The notes: a model not told the origin generated them from the sequence alone. Shown: positions 11,979 through 24,624, counted from the stretch's first letter. The stretch: DNA of 64,000 bases from Ottelia alismoides (GCA_037367405.1 JAZKJV010010625.1:186001-250000); one strand, 5' to 3'. Numbers and translations: made by a program.

Positions 11979-14900
11979 TGAAAAATTATAAGATGGGAGT
12001 CACTAAATAATGGCCTAAAAAATTCGGTTCATTGTCGCTAAGGTGACTACTCGAATCCTTTCGTTGTTTCAATAATTAACCCACAAAATTATTAAGAAAT
12101 TAAGAGCAAGAGTTAAAATTTATTATACCCGACTAAAAATGTATAGTGACAAGCAAGAAGGGGTCAAACACATGAAGCAATGTAATAGAGCATGTAAGAT
12201 AAAAAATCAAAGCAAAATTTATCTCTCAAACAGAAAACCAAACATTGGTTTTTGTGGGTTTTAATTTTATTTTCTATTTTTGGTTTTATATTTTTGTATT
12301 TTGATTTTAATTTTCTACTTTTATATTTTATTTTTTATATTTTATTTTTATATTTGTTTTTATCTAAAATATATAATTTGACTATATAAGAGTATAAATA
12401 CAATATAAACTAGGGTAGGTATACATATAAAAAATGTTCAAATTAGAAAATAAAATGTTTTTGAATTTTACATAGCTTTTTACGATTTTTATGATTTTTT
12501 AGCATTTTTGCAAATTTTATATATTTTTAAAGTAAAAAATACCCTAAATCAGGGCTTAAATAAATACCCTAAATTAAAATGGAGATATAAAATAACAATC
12601 AATATAAAAAAATTCTCCAAATTAATTTTCAAATAATATTAATAATATAAAGAAAAATACAAAACAAATAACACAATTTTTGGAAATTTTGAGAATTTTC
12701 TATATTTTATAAGGGTTTTTAGGGTTTTTCAATTTTGAAGAGTTTTCTTTTATAATTTTATAGATTTTTGGTCTAGAATTGTGAAATAACTAAATAAACA
12801 CTAATAACTCTTTTGGAAAATTTCAAAAGTATTTTATATTTTTATGGATTTTATATGGTTATTAGGGATAAAGTAGGCTATTTATGTTTATCTAAAAATG
12901 TAAAATGAAAGTATAACATGAAAGAGAGGGCAATCAGGAGCACACACATATTTTTGTAATTTTTATGAGTAAGATATCTATTTAAAATAAATACAAGCAA
13001 TAAAGAGAAACTACATTACTAGTATGGGCATTTTGTAATTAAAATAAAACTCGAGGGCCTCTCTGCAATTTTTACAAAAATGTAAAGCTTAATTGAAAAG
13101 TTACCGAACTAAATGCAAATACAAGGAATTGCAGGGGCACCCCTGCAAAAATGCCACATCACATGGGGTACCACATGAGGTAACGTGGCATGGAACCAAT
13201 AGCAATTACCACAAAGTTCGGGTCTGAAATGCAAACGTTACAAAAATATTTAAACAACCTAAGAATGTTTATGTATCAAATATTGAATTACAAACAAAGA
13301 GCTGGGTGGATCTGCAAATTACCCAGATAGTGGCACGATCGAACGACACATTTCTTCCCACTTATCCAGGGATCGAGCCCATTGCGCCTGATGTCGGTTT
13401 GCTACTGGCGGCGATGATTAGATCATCTTTGAAGATCCGGCAGTTGAGCGGGGAGATGATCTGATGGTAGCTAAATCTCACGAAGAATACGTCATGATCC
13501 GACGACATGGAAGGTGGTTGGATGAACAACCCAAGAACCGAGCCTGGACTAACTTCAATCTTCAAATTCTTCACGAGCAAAGGTCCTGTGTCGATGCCGA
13601 TGATCTAAAAAAACCTAGGTCCCTCCTATGTTGATTGGATGTACCAACAGGAGCTGAGGAGCTCCGACGACGGCATGCGATGAAGGTGGACCTGGAGTTG
13701 CTCTTGCAGCTTGATGAGGCTTGAAGAGCCTTACCTCTCATTCTTCTCCTGCAGGGAAATGTAGGGGCAAAAGGCGAAGCCTAGGATGGCTTTTGAATGG
13801 TGAGAAAAGCGAAGGGGGGTGACATGTGGTGTGTTGCAGAGGTGCTCTGACTAGATGGGGGAACTGGAGCACCCAAAATCCGATCTGGCAGGGATCGACA
13901 GATCTGGAGTGGGATGAGGCATTGTAGAAGCAAAGGGGAGAGTTTTGAGGTGGTTTGTCTATGTGGTCACGGTCAGAAATGAATGGAGGAGTTCGTCGGA
14001 GCGGGGCTCCAATGAACTACGGGGGTGGTGATTAACGCTAAAACACGTAATGAAAGTGAAAAGTAACAACGGAAATGAAACCTAGAGACTCAGCTAACCC
14101 AGAAAAATAAGAAAAGAAAGGGTATCTCACTAGCAGACCCGACGAGGAACTTGACGGCGGAGCTACACAGGAGGTGGGTGGAAGTTGACTTCTACGATGC
14201 TTGTCCTCGCTGTTGAAGGGATGGAGAGCGCCCTATCACGAAGAACTATCCCGAGCGCACAAGATAGATGGTCAAATGGAGCCAAAGCGTTTCAAAATAG
14301 CGAGGAGAGAGGAGGAGGGCTTTTTATACAAGGTTGACAAGGCGATGGGAAGATCGAGGAACACAGCCCGGTTCAGTGACACAATCCTCAAAACAAGCAC
14401 TAGGCGTGCAAGATCAATCCTCGTGGAGAAAAAGTCATGAAGACTTCGATCACTAAAGATGCAAGGAGTGGTCTACAAAAATTTGAGAAATGAGACAAAA
14501 ATACAGGCCTGACAACCTGGAGACCTCGATCAGAGAGTTGACCGAGGTCAGCGGGCGGGGGAAGCTGGTTGGTCCACGTGGACTAATATTTTATTATGAT
14601 TTTTAGGGCTTTTTAATTACAAGTTAGATTTTAGGGTTAAATTATAGGTATATTTATCTATGTATTTAAGTCTTTTATTTTTATTTTGTATTTTTTATTT
14701 TATTAATTTAGGTTATTATTTTATAAAATTATAAATTAGTTTTAGATACTTAAATATATTTTTATTTTATTTTTGTAATATCATATATACACTTAAATAA
14801 ATGGATGTATTATTTATATAGGTATAGATATATGTATTTCATCTATGAATTTTATATAACTATTTTATTTTAATGCTTCTTTTATTGTTTTATTCCTATT

Positions 14901-15390
14901 GTAATATTTAGATATATTCTAAATAATATTTACAAAATTATAAAAATATAAAATTACAAAAATAATAAAGAATAAATAAAATTATTAGTTTAATCAGGTA
15001 CACTATACAATAGGGGTCCAAAACCTAACTTTCACACCTTAACTTCAAAAAATATGAAACCTCCTTCATTAATTAGTTATTAAAAGTTATATTCAATTAA
15101 AAGTAATTTTGATATATTTTTAGTTTTTATTTGAGAGATATGGGTCTGGGAAGTTAGGATTTTAAAATCTTATTTAGACTATATCTTTAATTACAAATAA
15201 ATTTTGTATTTTTCTATATTTTGTTATCTACAATTTCATGTTCAATGTTCCTTTATTTGAGGTACAAAAATGGAAAATAAAATAGATCCAAAAATGAATA
15301 AAAAATGAAATAACAAAAGGAATTTTTATTGTATTTTTTGGCTCTTATCTCCCTATATTCCTTGTCGACCTAGTCATCGAGATGCCTAGG
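11979..15390 (-). repeat. Element A right LTR, first part
   Basis: It starts TGAAAAATTATAAGATGGGA and is collinear with 3912-7561. The W-box pair is GTTGACCGAGGTCAGC (14537-14552). The G-box palindrome at 14567-14586 has lost part of its right arm. The U3 block is at about 15340-15380. It is interrupted after GCCTAGG by element B. Confidence 0.85.
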
Positions 15391-18300
15391 TGTTGACACG
15401 CCTGACAATCGGGTTAAGTATGTAAATAAAATGGTCGTTGTGACCCAAATCACCAAGCGCGGTCAATCGAGAAAAATGATATTTTAAACCACTCAATAAA
15501 AGATAGAAATCGATGAAAACAAATGTAAGCGGTCTTTCGCTATTCTTTTTTTTACCTGGTATAGCGACCAGGGTCGAACACAAGGAGCACGATTTAAAAA
15601 CTAAGTAGTCAAATTTCCAAAAGTGAATTTTTTAGTGGTTTTTGAATTTTATATTTTTTTAGATTTTTTAAAAGACAAACAATATTCACAAATGATAAAA
15701 AGCACACGCAACCCTTTTTTTTTGTATTTTTCAAATAAGCACAAATGAATAGAAACACACACACACTATTTTTATATTTTTTTTAAAAGGTAAAAAAAAT
15801 ATGCTCAGCAAATTAAAGAGATTAAAATGCACCTACAGAAATATTTTTAGAATTTTTAGGCAATTTTTCTATTTTTTTATGAATTATCAAAATGTAGGCA
15901 AACAAAAAGACACAAAAGACATTTTTTTTTGCTTTTTTTTTAATTATATCAAATAAAGTCAAAATACGATGAAAGATTTATACAATGAAATACACTACAG
16001 CAGGAACTTACACAAATTTTCTCAAGATTTTTGGAAGCATAAAACATTTATTCCATGAGAAAGATCAAGCAAATTCAAGTCTGGAATAGCAGGACTAATT
16101 TGAAATTATTCAATGTTTGAGCATCTTATTATAACAAAGAAATAAATAGAGGTCAGAACTTGCAGTTTACCCAATGGACATGTGCATAGCACATGATCTT
16201 CCAGAGGCAAGGGGTATTCTATGATTCGGGAAACCTCCAGGAGCATTGACGTAAATTTTCCAATTTTATAGTCCTAGGGCATCCTTCGTTTCCTTCTTGT
16301 TCAAGCCACAGGAGAGAGAGGTCACACCCGCCGCCGCCGCCGCTTCAAATCTGGAGCTCTCGGCTGAGGGCGGCACGTGGCGGCGTCAAGGGAGATCACG
16401 CGAGGTTGGCGGTCGGTGCGCGGCCGCACGAGGATGGGGCCGCCGCGTGGAGGGGCTGGGCGTCGGACACGCGCGGGGACGCGCGGAGATGGCGCGGTGG
16501 TGCGCCGCGGGCAGCAGCGGCCACGGAGGACGGCGCGCACCGCCGCTGGCGGCGCACGGATGGGAGGACAGGGCGAGGCGGCGCTGCCGCACTGTGCGTC
16601 GGCCGAGCAGCGTTGGGTGGCCGCGGGGTTGAGCACAGGAGGGCGGCGCCGTGTGGCGGTCTGATCTGGAGTACACGGAGGCGGAGGTCGCACCGACCTC
16701 GCGTGTGAGACGCCGGCTTGGAGGGACGCGCCGCCCTCACACGCGTGGAGGAGCAGACCGCGGTGAGGCGGCCGGAGGGCGATGGAGGTGGGGCGGCGGC
16801 GCCTGGAGTGGCTGGGCGCGGGGGCGGCGCCGCCACCACCTGTGGAGGTGATAGATCAGCCTGTAGCGGAGGCGCGGCTCGGTCCCTGGAGGAATTTTTT
16901 TATTTTATTTTTTTTTATTTTTCTGTTTTTATTTTTATGCAGCCTGCAGGAAATGTTAGAGGAAAAAAAATGTAAATTTTTTTTTAATTTTTTTTATTAT
17001 TCTCCTGCAAAACAGAATGTTAGAGACAAAAAGAAGAACAAAAATTTTATTGTTTTTTTTACTTCTTCCTGCAAAAACAACTGTGAGATAAACAGGGAGA
17101 ATCCTTATATGATTTTTTTATTTTTTTATTTATGCACAATACTAGGAAATATGGATGGAGATCCGGTGGAAATGTGAGAGATGGATCTGAGGCTCCGATC
17201 ACCGTGCGTGACTGGAGGTGAAAGATTGCGTGAGGTAGAATGTGAAGATGGAGGGATACGAAAATGAGATGAAAAATCGATGTCGGACGCGGATCAGAGA
17301 GTGATGGAAATTTTTGTGATTTTTTTAATGATCTAACTTCTAAAAACTACACCTACGCTAACATCTAAATCTACGATTACCTAAGGAAAAAGATAAGAAA
17401 AAGTGGATCTCACCTCGGGGATCGGACACACCTCCTCGCCTCACTGCAACAAGGGCGATCGCTTGCTGTCACTCTCGCGATGCCTCTGGAGTTCACTGGG
17501 AAGAAGGGGACGAGCCATGATGGCCTCGACGAAGCTCAAGCCGCTGTCAACGACTGGATCGGAGGCTAGGACCCTCTTCAACAAGAAACCTCTCGGAAAC
17601 TGGGCTCCTCTCCGCCAAAGATCGATCAAATGTGAATGAGGGAGGAGGAGCCCATTAAAAAGAGGCAAAAAATCAAAAAAGGAAAATATTTACAAAAAAA
17701 GGAATGTGTTTATTGGATGGATTAATAAAATAATTAAATAAATAAAATAATTAATTAATTAAAAACGAATTTCGTAATAAATAAATTAAATAAATTAATA
17801 AATTAATTCAAAATCAATTAGCCACCTTAATGGTGGCCATATATGGTGTGGAATAAAATCATATATACAAGGCAAGTTATTAAACCAAATAAATTCAAAT
17901 AAATCAAATAAATTAAATAATTACATATGATTTTCGTAATTAAATAAATTAAATTAATTAATGTGAGACAATTAATTTTTTTGGTCATTTTTATTTAGGG
18001 AAATTAATTGTATACATATATTATACACATATAATACAATATACATAGGTACAAATAAGGAAATAATTTTTATAAAAGATTTTTTTTTAATTTTTATATT
18101 TTTTTAATGAAAACAATATTTACAAATATGTACATTATGTATAAAAAATAAATATGAGTAAAATATATACAATAAGTATATGGGTAAACTGCACAATACA
18201 CCCCAGAAAATCGAATTTTTAACCGTAACTCCAAAAAGTACGAGACCACAGCCATTTGAAAGATAATTTAATTTATAGTATGCTGGAAGTGAGTTTGGTT

Positions 18301-18841
18301 CAATTAGAGCTTGTGTGGAGCCGGAATTGATGTTTCAATTATCACTTTGTGGCTTTTTCTGGGTGTAATTATTTGCAATATATACAGTATTTTATTTTAC
18401 AAATATTTTTATTATTTACAACACAATTTTATTCACAACTTTTATTTACAAAAATAATTAGTTTGAGGTCAAATTATGTACAAATAAAATAATGTAAGTT
18501 TTGTACAAATATACATGAAAAGTATTTACAAGATATTTTTGATTTTTCTGACAAACGACCCTATCTCCCCCTACTTTATTCCTGGTCGATCAGGTCAAGT
18601 CTTGACCTTCTCTCGGGGTTTGGGTCAGTCTGTATTTATTGCATAACTACATCCTTTATTTTTCTTTTCTTTTTCTTTTCTTCTTTATTCTTTTATTTAT
18701 GTACAAAAAGTGTTAAAAATGCAATTTTAACAAATGCATGCAAAATGGTAAGATTATGAAATTAATGGGTATTTACAGGTGTTTGACTAAGAAATTGAAG
18801 CTAAAATAAAAGAATAAAGGCGATGAATCGTGGATTCATCA
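15391..18841 (-). repeat. Element B left LTR (3' LTR in the sense of B)
   Basis: It is almost identical to 24628-28080. By eye I noticed only about four substitutions (for example CGCAACC/CACAACC and CTATGATT/CTGTGATT) plus homopolymer length changes. It is AT-rich except for the GC island. The U3 block with CCCCCTACTTTATTCC is near 18570. The small palindrome GCCACCTTAATGGTGGC is at 17821-17837. Confidence 0.95.
16318..16895. other. GC-rich island in the B left LTR
   Basis: About 570 bp are very rich in CpG and begin with (CCG)n, in an LTR otherwise dominated by A and T. Long ORFs in several frames on both strands follow from the composition (Arg/Ala/Gly-rich) and are not supported as proteins. 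Its place in the LTR suggests a promoter/transcribed-leader segment, by analogy with GC-richer islands in the LTRs of A, C, D and F, but its sequence differs from theirs. Confidence 0.6.
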
Positions 18842-18857
18842 TTCCCCTATACTTTAC
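18842..18857 (-). other. Element B polypurine tract
   Basis: The sense strand GTAAAGTATAGGGGAA directly precedes the LTR start TGATGAATCC. It is homologous to the PPTs of A, C and D. Confidence 0.8.
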
Positions 18858-20860
18858 CTTTGCTAGTCCCTTAGCAAACACTTATTTGAAAAATAAGTGA
18901 AAACAAAAATAAAGAAAAGAAAAAGGAAAGAAGTCAGAATAATGTTGACTTTTAAACTTATCTTCATAAAAATGTAGTCTGGAGCTCTGTCGGACCTTTG
19001 GATTATTAGTGTGTCGGAACCTTAATGGGATGTGGATTTAAAACCTAACAGCCTCTAAGTTCCACCAATCTATGGACAAGACTCCTCAATAAACCAGATC
19101 AGAACAAGTCTACATACACAAACTCTAATGACCATGAATCTTTCCATGCAGTGTAAGTGATATGTAGCTCCCCACCTCAGAAGTAACAAAGAAACAACCT
19201 CCCCCAACCTGGTAACTCTAATGCCTCGGTCTAGCAACTCTTTCCTCGAGAAGCGGGGTATTCCCTTCTAAGTTCAAGTGCAACCGACTCAAGAAGAGGG
19301 GGAAGAAGTATAGACTTTTGGAAGCTCAGCCAGTGTAGCTAAGTCTCCCGCTGCAAGCTTCATGAGATGTAACATGGATGCCATAAGCTTTTGCTTTATT
19401 TCACTATATACACTCCGGTGGGGTTATTAAATTTTCAATCCGACCCACCACTTTTTTGGAGTTCTTTTTGCATTTTTGCATTTTTTTCTTCTTCTTCTTT
19501 TTTTTTTGTACAACATATCTACATGGTGCAGCATATATACAAGAAATTTTCCTCTTGAGCCAGTAGACTATCCCTCTTTTGAAGCTTTATTGCAACCCAC
19601 GGCTTCTGTCTTTAGCCTTCATCACCACTAGACCAAGTTGAGACGCACTTCCTTCACTAGAAGAAGAAGAGAGGTTCCGCCTAGAAGTACTACCCTCATA
19701 TGCTACCCCAAGCCAAAGGAAACTGCCTCCTCACCACCTCATCCGTGGAGAGCCATGTGTAAAGTGCTGGTGCAAGTTAAGCCATTGTCTCTAAGAGTCA
19801 TGCGTGTGTTGTTAAGTGCTCTACTTAGGCTCATCAAGATGACATATGCTCATAGTCGTGTGGACCCAAAGAATTAAGTCACTAGGACCTGAAAAGTCTT
19901 AACTCCACATCTTATAAGATTCCTCTGAAATTAAGTGGATTAAGGTCCAACTAAGCTCCATTCTTCAAATTTATTCCAGACATAGTTTAATCGTCAAGAC
20001 TATCCTGAAAAATGCACATGCCAATGCAAGAAAATATGTACAATGCATAGAGAAAACAAAAATCTTTTTGTGAAACAATTTTCAAATTTTTGAAATTTTT
20101 ATGGATTTTTGAAAAAAAAATGCACATGCAAAAGTTTTTTTTTCTTTTTTTTTCAAATAGTTAGAAATATATACAAGAGATTTTTTTTTTTGAATAAGAT
20201 TCATATTTACACAAGAGTGAGTTGATTATTTTACAAGAATAGGATGCAAGAATTTACATCTTGAGTAATTTATACAAGTATATACACAGTTGGATTTTTT
20301 TTAATTTTTATTTTATTCATTTTTTATTATTTTTTTATTATTTTATTATTTTTTTTTATGATGCATATATTCCTCAAATTTATTTGAAAATAATTTTACA
20401 AATAATTTTGAAAACTATAGTCCAAAATATTTTTTTCACACAATTTTACAATCATTTACAATCATTTGAAAATATTTTGCAAACATTTTTCAAACAGTAT
20501 ATATAGATTTTTGAAAATAATTTTTCAACCATTTTTCCAAACATTTGCAAATAGTTTTACAAAATCTTTTTATTTCACACAAAGAGAAAATTTTTTTTAC
20601 AATCCACAATATTTTTACAAAGGTTGAAAATAGTTTTCAAACATTTTTCAAATAGTTTTCAAAAGATTTTTCAAATAGATTTTCAAACTACTTTCAAAAT
20701 ATTTTTCAAAATATTTTAACCTGACTTATTAGCCAGTATGTACAAGGAAAAATTTTGAGGAAATTTATGCATCTTTTTTTTATTTTATTTACACAGTATT
20801 TTAGCCATATTAAAAATATGAAAGTACGAGTTATGGCTAAAGTATATATACAATATATAC
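18858..20860 (-). other. Element B conserved 3' non-coding region
   Basis: It aligns with the matching region of A, C, D and E. CTTGAGCCAGTAGACTATC is near 19556 and AGCGGGGTATTCCCTTC near 19253. Positions 20380-20720 are degenerate TTTTCAAA / TTTTACAA units. No conserved ORF is present. Confidence 0.7.
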
Positions 20861-20867
20861 GACACCC

Positions 20868-21215
20868 CCCTATACTTAGCTCGAACTATGTCCTCATAGT
20901 GATCAAAGAGCTGGAAATAAAGACATAACTCGTGCTTTGTATAGAAAAGTGAGAAGAATAGTATACTACAACGACGAATAAAAGAATACAATAGAAGTCG
21001 GTGATCCCCCTATACTTAGGATCAAGTAATCCTAAGTATAGCAGACTGTACACAAAGGGGAAAACCGAGGGGTAGAATGTACTGGGTTTACCCCCCCTAT
21101 ACTTAGGGTAAAATATCCCTAAGTATAGGCAGCAAAACAGAGGTAAAAAGAATCAAAAGAATAATCACGAGTCGGACACCCCCCTATACTTAGGGTAAAG
21201 TGCACCCTAAGTATG
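20868..21215 (-). repeat. Element B hairpin array
   Basis: There is a half-site at 20870-20880 and hairpins at 21010-21041 (13-bp arms CTATACTTAGGAT / ATCCTAAGTATAG, 6-nt loop), 21097-21128 (12-bp arms, loop TAAAATAT) and 21184-21215 (last arm slightly altered). The three hairpins are spaced exactly 87 bp start to start. The array begins about 140 nt beyond the stop codon of the gag ORF. Confidence 0.85.
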
Positions 21216-21356
21216 GAATGATCATGCGATGGAGATGGGGTGCAAGACAGAAAGAATGTATGATATGGACAGATGGTCTATACAGATGTGATTCGATCAA
21301 TGTTGAGGTGCCTCTCAACAAGCGCTAGAGTTTACGCCCCTAGCTGGGCGCAAATG

Positions 21357-23312
21357 TTAGGATAACGCCGTGTCAAGGTTCAGGACGGCATCTGTCAGAC
21401 GAATACCGTACTGTCGTCGCAGTCTCGGCGGGAGAATAACGATGAGTTCAACAGAGTAAATGATAACACCCAGATAATCAGTCAGGCGGGTGTTTACTAC
21501 CGAATCAAGATATGAGCAGATGAAGTCGGGCTCCGGTAGCACAAAAGAAATCATCGGCTCAAGGTCTATATGGAGTGGAAGGATGGAGCCGAAGTAATCA
21601 AACGTGGAGAAGGAAGGATCGGTCAGAGAATCCTCCACGTCAATCACCGTCTCGAATAAGTATGGAAGTTCATGATCAGGAGACTCACTAGAAAGGCTGA
21701 TATCCGATGCATATAATGTGGACAAATCAGTGAAATCATCGAATACCTCAAAGATCGGGTCATCCTCGCGAGGGTCGTCGAGGAGAGAATCATCAAACTC
21801 ATTATCAGAAATATCAAAATACTCGGTCTCGTGATCCGACAGATCGGATGCACTCCCAGAAAGTGAAACCGAGTTTATATGGTCCATGGCATCCTCCCGC
21901 AGATAACCCTCGGGGAGTAATGCCAAATCATCAGGAAATTGGGGATCAATGCTGTCAAATGTCATGTCCTCCAAAAATATATCGACCTCATCAAATGGGA
22001 GGACACAAGGCTCAAATACGGGACTATCAAGTTCTGTAAAATCCAAATTCGGTCCCTCATCAAACTCTCTATGCTGAGATGAATCCAAATGTATCTCCGA
22101 ATATGAGAAGATCTCCTGAAGACAAGACACTGTATCAACTACGTATGGATACTGGAAAGACTCTAAGGATGGCTGAAATGTGGGCTCCTCATGTATCTCT
22201 TGGGATCCTAGCAGATCTAGAATCGAAGAATCTTCTATGTGAAAGAGCGGGGCTGGCTCAAAATCTGACTGTAAATTCATTTGGTCCTCAACCAATATCC
22301 GGCTCTGAGAACTCACAACAATAGGCAACACATCCATCAAATGAGAAGAATCAGCATTCATATCCTCTGATCGGTGTGTGATGTCAAGATCAGCATGGTG
22401 TGTCATACACTCAACAGTTGTCATCTCTCCGTCATGTGTTGTCCTAAATAAATCATCTGGTGTATATGCAAGATCAGAAAGTGTATCCAAGATGGTCTCA
22501 ACAAAATCCAAGTCGGGACAATGGTGTGAACCACTACACGAGGTAATGACATATGATATTTGCTCTGCGGTCCTCCCCCTCATGGCGATATGGATAAGGT
22601 CAGTCATCGAAAATCCATGATCTGGAAATCGCCTCAAAAGTTCTCGTAACTGCAACCATGTATCTATTAATGGCTTCTGGGGGTTAACTGAAAAATCACG
22701 AATAAAAGACCGCATCATCTCGGCTCTAAGTCGGGGGTAAAATTTTTGCAAAAACAATGATCGTAAATCTCCCCACGTAGCAATCTTCCTTCCCAATCGT
22801 CTGTGCCAAGTCTTGGCTCTACTCTGAAGTGTGAATGGGAAGGTAATCAGCATCATGTCCTCAGAAGTGATATCCAAATATGATCGTGATACACAAAAAT
22901 CCTCAAATTCATCAATATGCAAATAAGGTTCCTCGTGCATTTCCCCAAAAAACTTAGGCAGTAGATCAATTAACTCTAAATCCAGAACAAAGGGTCTCAA
23001 GGTAGAAGCGGTCTGGACTTCATGATCTATGTACTCATCCACTGTCCTAGGATACAAGTCATCTAAAGCTCGCAACTGCCTTATTCGATTGTCTATGGGA
23101 TGCACTCTCATCTCACAAATGTGAACACCCATGTCTCGTGTTTGGTCAATCTGGTCTCTGTGGGTGTCACGCACAGCACGTCCCAAATGGGAGGGTGGGT
23201 AGGGAGAAGATGAGAAGTCGGATGGGGTTCCGACCTCTCGAGAGAATGAACGTGAGTGATGGGCGTGAAATGAAGAAGCCGCAAAATTCGGCTGGAATGG
23301 AAAGTGGCCCAT
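21357..23312 (-). CDS. gag: Gag-like protein with a long acidic C-terminal tail (element B)
   Basis: An open frame of 651 codons from the ATG at 23312. That start is preferred because it has A at -3 and G at +4 and because upstream residues are a CT-rich leader; the frame itself is open back to 23486. Residues about 127-245 match the plant retrotransposon Gag (capsid) domain, including RAKTWHRRLG, TWGDLRSLFLQKFYP and LRELLRRFPDHGF, as in Athila Gag. No CCHC zinc knuckle is visible. From about residue 290 the protein is strongly acidic, with DLDITHRSED, FDEVDIFLEDM and DDSLLDDPREDDPIF. The expected role is assembly of cytoplasmic particles; the tail is of unknown function. It is the only intact retroelement ORF in the window, and pol is absent downstream. 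Confidence 0.85.
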   Translation of the reverse strand: MGHFPFQPNFAASSFHAHHSRSFSREVGTPSDFSSSPYPPSHLGRAVRDTHRDQIDQTRDMGVHICEMRVHPIDNRIRQLRALDDLYPRTVDEYIDHEVQTASTLRPFVLDLELIDLLPKFFGEMHEEPYLHIDEFEDFCVSRSYLDITSEDMMLITFPFTLQSRAKTWHRRLGRKIATWGDLRSLFLQKFYPRLRAEMMRSFIRDFSVNPQKPLIDTWLQLRELLRRFPDHGFSMTDLIHIAMRGRTAEQISYVITSCSGSHHCPDLDFVETILDTLSDLAYTPDDLFRTTHDGEMTTVECMTHHADLDITHRSEDMNADSSHLMDVLPIVVSSQSRILVEDQMNLQSDFEPAPLFHIEDSSILDLLGSQEIHEEPTFQPSLESFQYPYVVDTVSCLQEIFSYSEIHLDSSQHREFDEGPNLDFTELDSPVFEPCVLPFDEVDIFLEDMTFDSIDPQFPDDLALLPEGYLREDAMDHINSVSLSGSASDLSDHETEYFDISDNEFDDSLLDDPREDDPIFEVFDDFTDLSTLYASDISLSSESPDHELPYLFETVIDVEDSLTDPSFSTFDYFGSILPLHIDLEPMISFVLPEPDFICSYLDSVVNTRLTDYLGVIIYSVELIVILPPRLRRQYGIRLTDAVLNLDTALS

Positions 23313-24606
23313 CGTAATCAGAGGAAACTGAAGGGGGGGATGGAAGGGACTGAAAGAAAGAAAAGGCAGGAACGAAGAGAGAGATAGAAGGGAGGGAGAG
23401 TGGGTTAGAGACAGAAGGTGACTGCTAATGATAAAGGAAGATGATTGTAACCGACTCACACCAAAGACATACAAAACACAAAGCAAACCCCCAGTTCACC
23501 AACTCAACACAAAGTGAAGACCATGAGATTTGGTCCTTTATCTTTTCAATTTTAGAGTTAAGGTGATCAATGAAAGTTGTACACACACTTAAGAGGCTTG
23601 AATAGGATTTGGGCACTACTCCTTAGTGTGTACGCGAGCAATTAAAAACGCAGACAATGAGGGGGTTGCTCTCCCAATATAATGAGGAATTGGTTACGTT
23701 TAATTTTAGAGGTCAAGTTCAATTAGCAGTCCCATTTTTAATTTTTGATTTTCTATTTTTTTTGGATTTTTTTTTCAGAAAATAACGCCTAACGAGCTTT
23801 TTGATTTCCTCTTTGATTGATTTGAGTCCAAAAACAGGGGGAGGAAGTCGAAAAAGCCAATGCACGGTCAAACACAATGATGCATGCAGAGATAGAAAAT
23901 GCGTACCTTACTCCAGCACTCTACATGCAATATGATCCGCGCATAAAATTAAAGACAGAATATAAACTAACTATATGATGCACGAAGAAATCGGCCTTAG
24001 ACAAGCAACTTCTATTGATCGTGAAGAACAATAGTTAGCTAACCGAATCGAGTCCGGAGTCCGATCTTGGGAGTCACTCGGTGCCCGCCACAACGGGTCC
24101 TGCCAGCGCTGTATGTGACTCCTCACGGCACGTGGTCTCAAATCCAATTAAACTAACTTTTTCAGTGAATTTTATTAAGGTCCAATTACGTTCTATAGGA
24201 ACAGATATTCTATTAGGTGTTGGGCCTTAGAAATTTACGTCACAATCAACAAAAATTCCTACGTCTAGGGGCCAAATCCGCACGAATCAAGATAGCAAGT
24301 TATGACGTGAAATCAAAAACACGGAAAACAGCGGTGAGGTCCCCCAAGTGCACCGGCACTTGGCGAAACAGACCCCGAAAAATGTTCAAGTCCACAGTTC
24401 AAAATCCTAAATTATTACAAAAAAATTGTTCTCTCTCAAAAGTAAAATTCTTCTTCTTCTCCCTGCTTCTTCTTCCCGTGCGGGTCCTCAAAAAGTAAAC
24501 TCCAAGTTGTCCACGCAGTACCTCGCACAAAAAATTAGAGAGAAAAAGGTCAGAAAACAATTATAATATAGAGAGATAAGATAGAAAAATGACTACAAAG
24601 CCGTGC
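23313..24606 (-). other. Element B untranslated leader
   Basis: It lies between PBS and gag. It contains the block GGATTTGGGCACTACTCC followed by TTAGTGTGTACGCGAGCA (23605-23640, plus-strand reading), repeated in C (46936-46974) and reversed in D (31604-31633). A second shared block surrounds CGGTGCCCGCCACAACGGGT (near 24080). RNA functions such as packaging are possible but not shown. Confidence 0.6.
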
Positions 24607-24624
24607 TCCCCGGCAACGGCGCCA
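24607..24624 (-). other. Element B primer binding site (tRNA-Asp)
   Basis: The plus strand TCCCCGGCAACGGCGCCA is identical to the last 18 nt of plant tRNA-Asp including CCA. In the sense of B the site TGGCGCCGTTGCCGGGGA follows the 5' LTR after 3 nt. Confidence 0.9.

Noticed and set aside
16297..17177. Overlapping ORFs of 66-147 codons on both strands, repeated at 25536-26325
   Set aside because: They are Arg/Ala/Gly-rich products of the GC island inside both LTRs of B, with no domain and in several frames at once. They are composition artefacts.
22079..22620. Plus-strand ORFs opposite the B gag ORF
   Set aside because: They are shadows of the long minus-strand gag frame, which has the capsid-domain motifs.
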